DNA from: Thermoanaerobaculales bacterium
GTDB taxonomy: Bacteria; Acidobacteriota; Thermoanaerobaculia; Thermoanaerobaculales; Sulfomarinibacteraceae
Direction: 5' to 3'
Assembly: GCA_029938595.1 (NCBI GenBank)
Contig: JAOZUP010000302.1
Span: 1-5,251, forward strand
Length of the DNA: 5,251 nucleotides
This document shows positions 1-5,250 of the stretch, piece after piece (positions within the stretch are counted from its first letter, which is position 1; each line of letters begins with the position of its first letter). The position numbers and the translations under genes are program-made. The notes beneath the pieces were generated by a model. It was not told the DNA's origin, searched no databases, and saw only the letters and a list, made by a program, of their open reading frames with translations.

Positions 1-63
1 GTCGAAGACCGCGGACGGCGGGCGTTCGGAAGCGGATTCGGACGCGGTGCCGGAACAGCCCAG
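1..63 (-). other. Region downstream of the M16 gene; open frame, no start visible
   Basis: These 63 bp follow the protease stop. In the protease's own frame, directly after the TAA, the codons read LGCSGTASESASERPPSAVFD. They are stop-free and mostly G/C at the third position, and LGCS resembles a lipoprotein lipobox. A signal peptide cannot precede it in this frame because of the TAA. The other two minus-strand frames show no start codon here either. No terminator hairpin with a U-run is seen. It may be the beginning of a downstream gene or chance. Confidence 0.2.
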
Positions 64-2796
64 TTACGGCGTCACGACCAGAAGCATCTCCTCTGCCACC
101 AGGTACTTCGTCGCCGCGGCCTGGACCTGAGCCGGGGTCACCGTGGCATAGGCTGCCTCGTCCACCGCAAGCGGCGAACTCGGGCCCTCGAAGAGCGCAC
201 GTCCCACCCGGTAGGCCCGCGACGCGGCCGACAGGCCCCGCAACATACGAGAGCGCCGCTGGCGAGCGTTGAGGCGTTCCAGATCGTCCGTCGACAAAGG
301 CTCCCGAGCCAGCCCTGCGACCAGCTCCTCGAGAAGACCTGCCACCCGTTCCGTATTCTCCGGTCGTGTCCCGACCGAAGCCGACAGGATCCAGGCTCCA
401 CCGGGTACCGCTCGGACGCCAGCGCCGAGACGATAGGCCAGGCCCTCACGCTCGCGGATCACCGCCGTCATCCGGTCGGAGAGCGCATCGACGGCCACCA
501 GCAGGGGTGCCTTGTCGGCCGCCGCGACCTCGGCGATCCGCCCCCACAGCAAAGTCACCTGGGGAGCATCGCCGATTTCGACGGTCGGCGCGATGGCGGC
601 CGGTTGCGGCACCGGATATGGTCCGCGCCGGGGTTCGGCCGCGGGCCCTCCGCTGAACGAGTCTTTGATGAGCTCGAGGGTCTGGCCCGCCGGAAGCGGC
701 GACGCCACCGTCAATACCAACCGATCGGGGGAAAAGTAGCCGTTCGGCCAATTCTCCCACAGCGCCCTGATCTCGGCCTCATCCGCAATCGGAGCATCCA
801 ATGGGCCCGACACCGGTTTCGCAAGCGGGTTCTCGGCCCCCAGGAGGGTGGCGAAGAAGAGCTGTTTGGCCTTCTCCCCACCCCTGTTGTCGGCCTTCCG
901 AGCCGCGGTGTGGCCGTCCACGGCCACCCGCCAACCTTCTTCGTCCCACGCCGGCACTCTCACCATTTCGGCCAGGATCTCGAAGGCATCGGCGAGACTG
1001 GCCGACGGTCCTTCGATTCGGACGTAGGAGAAGTCCGGCACGTGGTAACGGTTGTCGAAGGGAATCACCGGTGAGTCCGCCGGCTTGATTTCGAATCCCG
1101 CCCGTTCGATCCGGCCCTCCAGTTCACGACTCCCGCCAAGCACCGTACCGCCGATCAGCAACCTGTGAACGAAATCGGATACGCCCGGAGCATCCGCGGA
1201 CTCGAAGAGCGTGCGATCGGCGACCAGGAGATGGATACCAAAAACCGTGCTGCCGGTTTCGGGAAGGATGCCGACGGTGAGTCCATTGTCGAGGGTCGCC
1301 ACCAGACTGCCGAGGGGGCCCTCATCGAGGGCCGATCGGCGCACTGTTGAAGCCGGTGCTACAGCATCGGGCAGGGGGGATCGTTCTGCCGGCCCTCCGT
1401 CGCCCAGCCACGCGGCACGGGTGCGGCCTCCAGCACCGGTGAGCAGCTCCGCTGCGGCGGCACGCACGTCCACCGGAGACACCTCCACCGGTTCGACTGC
1501 CTCGGCCAGATCGCCCCGTGTCGAGGCCAGAGCATCGCCGTAGAAGACGGCGGCGTAGTGCAATCGCTGACCGTCGAGCGCCCGCTTTCCGGTCCAGGCC
1601 CGCTGAATCGCAATCACCTCGCCGTCCTCGGGCCCCGATGCGGCGGCCGCCAAGGCGCCAAGGGCGCGCGCCAGGAGAGCTGCAGGATTCACACCAACAA
1701 CGGCTTCGATGCGGAGCTCAACCAGATCACGCGGTTCCCGCGGCGTCCGAACAACGCTCAGGCTGCGGGCAAACTCAGGAATCAGAGCCGCAGCCAACGG
1801 ACCGGATGGATCCTCCATCCATCGAGAAATAAGCTCCAGTGAGGTCGCGGATTTCGACAACGAGTCCGGCGCCGCAAGCACGAGGGCGAGAGTGCCGCCC
1901 GCCGGTCCCTCCGACGGGCCCGGCATCCCGTGCCCCATGCCCATTCCCATCGCGGGCATGCCACCGCCTTGAGGCGCTTCCGGAGCCGGCGCGGCACCCC
2001 ACTCGCCCCACCCAGCCCACTCGAGCTGATCCTCCCGCGCCGGCGCGCCGGCCGTCGCGGGCAACTTCGCAAACGGCGCCAGCACGCGCTCGAGACCTTC
2101 CACGGGGAGATCACCTGTCACCAGCAGGCGGAAACCGGCGGGACCGTATCGCCTCTTCCAATACCGCACGACCTCCTCGCGGGTTGTGTTGGTAACGGTC
2201 TCCACCGTACCTCCGACGGGGTGCTGCAGCGGGGTGTCCGCCCACAGCACCGTCCTCAGGCGTTCTTCCTTGAGCCCGTCGGGTGACGCGTGGTCTTTGG
2301 CCAGCTCCTCGAGAATGACCTTCTTCTCCTTTTCGTACGTCGCGGGCTCGATGGTCGATCGGGTGAGCATGCCGGCCATGAGCCCGGCGGTGGCCACCGC
2401 ATCCTCGCGCGGCACGAGTGCGAAGTAGACCGTTGTCTGCTCACGGGTGAAGGCGTTCATGTAGGCCGAGAGTCGTTCGAATGCCTCAGTCACCCCCCGT
2501 TCGTCAAGGTCGTCAAAACCGTCGAAGAGCAGATGCTCGAGGTAGTGAGAAAGACCGCCCATCTCGGACGTTTCGTCCTGCGACCCGGCCGACACCGCCA
2601 CAGTAACCAGCACCGTTCCGGAACCCGGCCGCGGCCATAGCAGCGCTTTAGCTCCCGACGGCAGGATCCGCTCGACCGGTTGCACGGCCACCGTTTCCTC
2701 TGCAGCCTCGACCGACGAAACCGGAGTGAGAATGAGGACGGTCAGGAAAGCAAAGACGACACACAGAGACACGCGGCGAATGGTGGGGATCTTCAT
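64..2796 (-). CDS. Secreted two-domain M16 zinc metallopeptidase (insulinase/pitrilysin family)
   Basis: Predicted periplasmic zinc endopeptidase of family M16, 910 residues. These enzymes enclose and cut peptides or small unfolded proteins between two lobes. Residues 1-31 look like a Sec signal peptide: a basic start (KIPTIRR), a hydrophobic core and an SVEA/AEE-type cleavage site. The first M16 unit begins near residue 41 and has the inverted zinc motif HYLEH at 84-88, with the third ligand Glu164 (in VILEE) 76 residues later, the classical M16 spacing. A Met/Gly/His-rich stretch at about 277-292 interrupts this lobe. The second unit begins near 498; its equivalent site is DFVHR (541-545), so it is catalytically dead, but it keeps the R-x-x-x-G-L-A-Y-type motif (about 780-788). 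The length fits fused two-half M16 proteins, against about 450 residues for single-half ones. The ATG at 2796 is preferred to the in-frame ATG at 2823 because it starts directly at the signal peptide; neither has a good Shine-Dalgarno. The TAA stop is at 66-64. The substrate is unknown. Confidence 0.93.
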   Translation of the reverse strand: MKIPTIRRVSLCVVFAFLTVLILTPVSSVEAAEETVAVQPVERILPSGAKALLWPRPGSGTVLVTVAVSAGSQDETSEMGGLSHYLEHLLFDGFDDLDERGVTEAFERLSAYMNAFTREQTTVYFALVPREDAVATAGLMAGMLTRSTIEPATYEKEKKVILEELAKDHASPDGLKEERLRTVLWADTPLQHPVGGTVETVTNTTREEVVRYWKRRYGPAGFRLLVTGDLPVEGLERVLAPFAKLPATAGAPAREDQLEWAGWGEWGAAPAPEAPQGGGMPAMGMGMGHGMPGPSEGPAGGTLALVLAAPDSLSKSATSLELISRWMEDPSGPLAAALIPEFARSLSVVRTPREPRDLVELRIEAVVGVNPAALLARALGALAAAASGPEDGEVIAIQRAWTGKRALDGQRLHYAAVFYGDALASTRGDLAEAVEPVEVSPVDVRAAAAELLTGAGGRTRAAWLGDGGPAERSPLPDAVAPASTVRRSALDEGPLGSLVATLDNGLTVGILPETGSTVFGIHLLVADRTLFESADAPGVSDFVHRLLIGGTVLGGSRELEGRIERAGFEIKPADSPVIPFDNRYHVPDFSYVRIEGPSASLADAFEILAEMVRVPAWDEEGWRVAVDGHTAARKADNRGGEKAKQLFFATLLGAENPLAKPVSGPLDAPIADEAEIRALWENWPNGYFSPDRLVLTVASPLPAGQTLELIKDSFSGGPAAEPRRGPYPVPQPAAIAPTVEIGDAPQVTLLWGRIAEVAAADKAPLLVAVDALSDRMTAVIREREGLAYRLGAGVRAVPGGAWILSASVGTRPENTERVAGLLEELVAGLAREPLSTDDLERLNARQRRSRMLRGLSAASRAYRVGRALFEGPSSPLAVDEAAYATVTPAQVQAAATKYLVAEEMLLVVTP

Positions 2797-2803
2797 GGCG
2801 TGG

Positions 2804-2809
2804 ATTGTA
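2804..2809 (-). promoter_or_regulatory. Possible -10 element (TACAAT) of a leaderless promoter for the M16 gene
   Basis: TACAAT on the minus strand matches the sigma-70 -10 consensus at 5 of 6 bases. Seven bases separate it from the ATG at 2796, so transcription would begin at or near the start codon. This fits the lack of any Shine-Dalgarno in front of the ATG. No convincing -35 box is seen at 16-18 bp (the bases there resemble ATCTCT), so the call is weak. If real, the protease has its own promoter in addition to read-through from exbD. Confidence 0.3.
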
Positions 2810-2834
2810 TCCCAGCTGGCCATCGCAGAGATTG

Positions 2835-2855
2835 CGGATTTCGGATTTCGGATTT
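2835..2855. repeat. Three perfect tandem copies of the heptamer CGGATTT
   Basis: CGGATTT occurs at 2835-2841, 2842-2848 and 2849-2855 without a mismatch, preceded by a degenerate copy (ATTGCGGATT). It is the AT-richer part of the spacer between exbD and the protease gene. Such short 'cggattt/attgcgg' runs are typical of intergenic tandem repeats, and copy number may vary. No protein-coding role is apparent. Confidence 0.8.
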
Positions 2856-2894
2856 GTCGGCGCGAGGAGGTGATCGGGTTGATTGAGAGGGGTT

Positions 2895-2914
2895 GTCCGC
2901 GCTTGGGCGGGGAC
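2895..2914 (-). terminator. Imperfect GC hairpin after exbD (weak terminator candidate)
   Basis: Arms 2895-2902 and 2907-2914 pair over 8 positions with one G-G (plus strand) mismatch around a 4-base loop, starting 13 bp after the exbD stop. On the transcribed strand no U-run follows (the next bases are AACCCCTCTC), so it is not a standard intrinsic terminator. It could attenuate read-through from the motor operon into the protease gene, stabilise the 3' end, or be chance in GC-rich DNA. Confidence 0.25.
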
Positions 2915-2927
2915 GGGTCGGGCGAGG

Positions 2928-3347
2928 TTATTGCTCGGCGGGTCGATCGGCGCTCATCTGGATCCCTTTTGCGCCGACGCTGCGGGCGATGTCGAGGACG
3001 TGAACCACGACCCCGTAATCGGCGTCCTTGTCGCCCTTGAGGATAATGCCGTCGTCCGGGGCCCGCTCCACGAGCTGGCGGATCCGCTCCTTGAGCTGGC
3101 TCTCAGGGACGATCCGATCATCGATCCAGATGGTTCCGTCGGCCGCCACCTTGACCTCGGGGGGCCTCTCATCACGGCTGACCCCGGCATCCTCGGCGGT
3201 CTCGGCCTCGGGAAGCTTGAGCTTGAGACGCTCATCGGTCACAAACGTCGTGGTTACCGCATAGAAGAGAAGCAGTAGGAAGACGATGTCGATTAGCGCC
3301 GACATCTGGATCTCGGGCTTGTGCTGCCGCAGAGGGGCGAGACGCAT
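2928..3347 (-). CDS. exbD: ExbD/TolR-family biopolymer transport protein
   Basis: Small inner-membrane subunit, 139 residues, the usual size for ExbD/TolR. It works with the ExbB/TolQ pentamer to convert proton flow into movement of TonB or TolA. The N-terminus is a short cytoplasmic leader followed by one transmembrane helix, about residues 17-37. The helix carries the conserved proton-accepting aspartate, Asp20, in the context SALIDIVFLLLLFYAVTTTF. The rest is a periplasmic domain with the family pattern: IWIDD, an amphipathic helix, then DGIILKGDKDADYG and VVHVLDIARSVGAKGIQM. The ATG at 3347 overlaps the exbB stop by one base (TGATG), so translational coupling is likely. It has an AGGAGG-type ribosome site 4 bases upstream. 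A TTG codon immediately before it is too close to that site to be the start. ExbD and TolR cannot be separated by sequence alone; the neighbouring TonB-like gene favours ExbD. Confidence 0.93.
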   Translation of the reverse strand: MRLAPLRQHKPEIQMSALIDIVFLLLLFYAVTTTFVTDERLKLKLPEAETAEDAGVSRDERPPEVKVAADGTIWIDDRIVPESQLKERIRQLVERAPDDGIILKGDKDADYGVVVHVLDIARSVGAKGIQMSADRPAEQ

Positions 3348-3973
3348 CAATCCTCCTCGTCCCTGACTTTCTCATGCTCACGCACGAGATGCAGAAAATC
3401 CAGGATCTGCGCCTCGATGTCCGACAGGATGCCCACCGCCCTCGACTCGAGGTAGGCGTGGGTGAAGAGCGCCGGGAGGGCAATCACCAAGCCGGTTGCG
3501 GTCGTGATGAGGGCCTGCGAGATGCCCGACGAGAGCTGCTCGGTGATACTGGAGCCGGCGGACGCGACGACGGCGAAGATCTTGATCATACCGATCACGG
3601 TTCCGAGGAGGCCGAGCAGGGGCGCCCCGGCTACGATAGTGGCGAGCGCCGGCAGACCGCGCTGCAGACTCATGAGCTGGAGACGCCCGGTGTCCTCGAG
3701 TATCTGTTTGAGCTCGTCGTACGGCGCCTGCCGGTTCTCGACCAGGGCCGTCACCAGGCCGGTGAACGGGCCGGGATGACGCCGGCAATATTCCACCGCG
3801 CCGCGGTACTTGTCGCTCGCGAGGAGCCCGGACAGCGTCTGGACGGTAGCGGGCTGGAGGAAGTTCTTGCGCCGCAGCGACCACAGCCGTTCGATGATGA
3901 TGGCCAGGGCTACCATCGACAAAATGCCGAGGGGAATCATGACCGGTCCGCCGGATATCAGAATGTCAACCAA
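3347..3973 (-). CDS. exbB: ExbB/TolQ/MotA-family proton channel protein
   Basis: Inner-membrane proton-channel subunit, 208 residues, within the usual ExbB/TolQ range. TM1 lies at about residues 10-28 and is followed by the cytoplasmic ERLWSLRRKNF stretch typical of the family, then a cytoplasmic helical region (about 40-105). TM2 and TM3 carry the signature segments APLLGLLGTVIGMIKIF (117-133) and SSGISQALITTATGLVIALPA (about 148-168). Thr125 and Thr158/Thr160 correspond to the polar residues that line the channel in ExbB and TolQ. The start is a TTG at 3973, chosen because GGAG (3984-3981) lies 7 bases upstream; the next in-frame ATG (residue 12) would cut into TM1. The gene starts 27 bp after the tonB-like gene and overlaps exbD by one base, so all three are probably one transcript. 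Flagellar MotA is unlikely because that protein is longer. TolQ is the main alternative name. Confidence 0.93.
   Translation of the reverse strand: MVDILISGGPVMIPLGILSMVALAIIIERLWSLRRKNFLQPATVQTLSGLLASDKYRGAVEYCRRHPGPFTGLVTALVENRQAPYDELKQILEDTGRLQLMSLQRGLPALATIVAGAPLLGLLGTVIGMIKIFAVVASAGSSITEQLSSGISQALITTATGLVIALPALFTHAYLESRAVGILSDIEAQILDFLHLVREHEKVRDEED
3351..3358 (-). promoter_or_regulatory. Shine-Dalgarno GAGGAGGA before exbD
   Basis: A strong purine-rich site inside the last codons of exbB (encoding the acidic RDEED tail). The AGGAGG core ends 4 bases before the ATG at 3347, and the GAGG at its 5' end is 7 bases away. It supports the ATG rather than the adjacent TTG and shows that exbB and exbD are translationally coupled. 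Confidence 0.7.
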
Positions 3974-3980
3974 GAGTGAG

Positions 3981-3984
3981 CTCC
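3981..3984 (-). promoter_or_regulatory. Shine-Dalgarno GGAG that fixes the TTG start of exbB
   Basis: GGAG followed by 7 bases (CTCACTC) and TTG. It lies in the 27-bp gap between the tonB-like stop and exbB. No ATG in this frame allows a complete first transmembrane helix, so this site is the main evidence for the TTG start. Confidence 0.7.
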
Positions 3985-4000
3985 AATTTGGGAATCTACC

Positions 4001-4951
4001 TCACCGCCGGCCCCGGTCCGGAGCGCTGCGGTTGTAGAAGAAGGTGATGGTAACACCCTCGCGACCGCTGCCGCCGAGTTCCACGGGCAGCGGTTCGAAG
4101 GGTGAGGAATCGGCAATCGCGTCCCGCGCGGCAAAGTCCATCGGCGGTTTCCCGGACTCATCGACGATTCGCAGCCCGGTGATCGTTCCGTCCCGCTCGA
4201 TGAAGAACCGGATCTTGGCCCGGCCCTGGACGCCCAGCATCGCGATTTCAGGTATCCGCCAGTGCCGCCTGATCTTGGCCAGCATCGCCTTGGCGTAGGG
4301 TCCCCAGTCGTACCACTGGGTGTCAAAGGAGAGGCCGCCCGTGTCGACCTGTCCGCCGTCGTCGCGGTTGGGCATTTCCGGAAGACCGCCCTGATCCGGA
4401 GGCAGGGCCCAGGAACCGGGCGGAGGAAGCTGGATCGCGGGTTGTTGGGCCTCCGGTTCGGGCGCCTCCTCTCCCGCACCTTCGGCATCGGGTTCCCTCT
4501 GCCGTTCCTCGGCCGGTCTCTCGAGCGGCTCCTCCCGCGGGCGCTCGGGCGGGGGAACCTGCGGCACCTGCTGCCCCGGCGCTTGCGGCGGCGATCCGGC
4601 GCCAAAGGCCTGGGCGCCGTCGGCCTGCACGAGCTGCGGGGTGTTGCCCTGGGTCGACGGCCTGTTCGCGGCCTCGCCTTCGCCGCCATGGGCGCGGCGG
4701 TCGAGATCCGACAGCGGCACCTGGTTCGATACCGGCTCCTCCTCGCGTTCCTCGGCGAGATCGACAAACTCGAACTCGAGCGGCGGCTGATCGTCGGCCA
4801 GGGGTTGCTGCACCAGCTCAACTGCGGAAGCATCAGACGTCGGCCACATCCGTTTCAAGCTCGGCGCCACCAGGAAGATCAACAGCAGGTGGAGCAGTAT
4901 CGAGATCTCCAGCGCTCGGCGGAAAAGGCTTTTATCGCGACGCACGCACAT
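4001..4951 (-). CDS. tonB: TonB/TolA-type energy transducer
   Basis: Protein of 316 residues that would span from the inner membrane to the outer membrane and pass ExbB/ExbD energy to an outer-membrane partner. Residues 13-31 form one transmembrane helix near the N-terminus. It has Ser17 and His21 in the SxxxH spacing that TonB (Ser16/His20 in E. coli) and TolA use to engage ExbB/TolQ. A long low-complexity linker (about 50-200) is rich in Pro, Glu and Gln. The C-terminal domain (about 214-306) has the TonB/TolA pattern: YAKAMLAKIRRHW, then AKIRFFIERDGTITGLRIVD (about 245-264), then AARDAIADSSPFEPLP. The ending SPFEPLP is more TolA-like, while the IERDGTITGL strand motif is typical of TonB proteins, so the name is a family call. 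The ATG at 4951 is used here. A GTG two codons later (4945) has the better-placed AGGG, 7 bases away, and could be the true start. It is first in the motor operon. Confidence 0.88.
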   Translation of the reverse strand: MCVRRDKSLFRRALEISILLHLLLIFLVAPSLKRMWPTSDASAVELVQQPLADDQPPLEFEFVDLAEEREEEPVSNQVPLSDLDRRAHGGEGEAANRPSTQGNTPQLVQADGAQAFGAGSPPQAPGQQVPQVPPPERPREEPLERPAEERQREPDAEGAGEEAPEPEAQQPAIQLPPPGSWALPPDQGGLPEMPNRDDGGQVDTGGLSFDTQWYDWGPYAKAMLAKIRRHWRIPEIAMLGVQGRAKIRFFIERDGTITGLRIVDESGKPPMDFAARDAIADSSPFEPLPVELGGSGREGVTITFFYNRSAPDRGRR

Positions 4952-5071
4952 ACCCTAGCAAGTTTCCTGCCATCTTGGTCTGATCATCCTCGCGCATCTC
5001 CGGCCACAACACGGAGTTTCCAGGAAAATTCCTCCTGCAACACGACTTTCGGAAGCTCTGGATCGACCTCT
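4952..5071 (-). promoter_or_regulatory. Leader region upstream of tonB with overlapping small palindromes
   Basis: This 120-bp stretch separates the palindromic element from the tonB-like gene. It holds TTTCCAGGAAA (5017-5027, symmetrical about A5022) overlapping AGGAAAATTCCT (5022-5033), enclosed by GGAG/CTCC at 5013-5016 and 5032-5035. The two inner palindromes share bases, so they could be an operator or alternative hairpins. No convincing -35/-10 pair and no Fur-box-like GATAATGATAAT repeat is visible. The AT content is higher than in the flanking genes. Part of it may instead be the 3' end of a gene (see the open frame ending at 4984). Confidence 0.25.
4953..4956 (-). promoter_or_regulatory. 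Shine-Dalgarno AGGG before the tonB-like gene
   Basis: AGGG sits only one base before the ATG at 4951 but exactly 7 bases before the in-frame GTG at 4945. The spacing argues that GTG could be the actual start, which would remove Met-Cys from the N-terminus. A second candidate, AGGA in GGCAGGAAAC, is 13 bases from the ATG, which is long. The start therefore remains ambiguous by two codons. Confidence 0.45.
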
Positions 5072-5250
5072 AGCCCGCTTATCTCACCGGGTGCCGTCGC
5101 GAGGGGGGCGAGGTGCCGTGCCCAGTGGTGTTTTCGACCCGAGGGGCGCGGAGTCGTACTTGACAGTACGTCGAGCACCCCGAGGTGAGAAAACAACGTT
5201 GGGTGCGGTGCATCGCCGGCTGCAGCCGGCAGCTGGTGAGATAAGCGGGC
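4984..5250 (-). CDS. Possible 3' end of an upstream gene, open to the window edge and read through the palindrome
   Basis: This minus-strand frame has no stop from the window edge (5250) to a TGA at 4986-4984, 88 codons, and ends 32 bp before the tonB-like gene. Two parts differ. Codons inside 5072-5250 come from the palindromic element and give His/Pro/Ala-rich residues (for example GDAPHPTLFSHLGVLDV). The last 29 residues, from unique DNA, look more like ordinary protein: EVDPELPKVVLQEEF followed by SWKLRVVAGDARG. No family is recognised. GC at third positions in this tail is only about half, lower than in the four clear genes, which argues against it being a long-established gene of this genome. 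It could be a real C-terminus, an in-frame repeat insertion, a truncated remnant, or a chance open frame. The start lies outside the window if it exists. Confidence 0.25.
   Translation of the reverse strand, partial: ARLSHQLPAAAGDAPHPTLFSHLGVLDVLSSTTPRPSGRKHHWARHLAPLATAPGEISGLEVDPELPKVVLQEEFSWKLRVVAGDARG

Noticed and set aside
604..1074. Plus-strand open frames of up to 156 codons inside the protease gene
   Set aside because: They lie wholly opposite the continuous, domain-supported M16 frame, and no start signal or protein family is visible.
2883..3278. Plus-strand open frame of 131 codons opposite exbD
   Set aside because: Mirror of the exbD coding sequence. Hydrophobic content comes from the complement of ordinary codons.
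3374..3979. Plus-strand open frame of 201 codons opposite exbB
   Set aside because: Complement of the exbB gene, which is supported by its transmembrane pattern and conserved motifs. The antisense product is a charged, low-complexity sequence.
3958..4833. Minus-strand open frame of 291 codons overlapping the tonB-like gene
   Set aside because: Same strand but a shifted frame of the tonB-like gene. Arg/Pro/Ser-rich with no domain pattern; an effect of high GC.
3347..4951. Complete Tol-Pal cluster
   Set aside because: The order would be tolQ-tolR-tolA followed by tolB and pal. Here the transducer gene comes first, and what follows is an M16 protease with no TolB propeller or Pal domain.
4952..5071. 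Fur box controlling the TonB operon
   Set aside because: TonB systems are often iron-regulated, so I looked for GATAATGATAAT-type repeats in the leader. None is present; only TGATCA and the small AGGAA/TTCCT dyads are seen.
4262..5188. Plus-strand open frame of 308 codons opposite the tonB-like gene
   Set aside because: It is antisense to a gene with clear TonB features. The Arg/Leu/Gly-rich composition is what the complement of a GC-rich Pro/Glu-coding region gives, and no domain or Shine-Dalgarno is evident.
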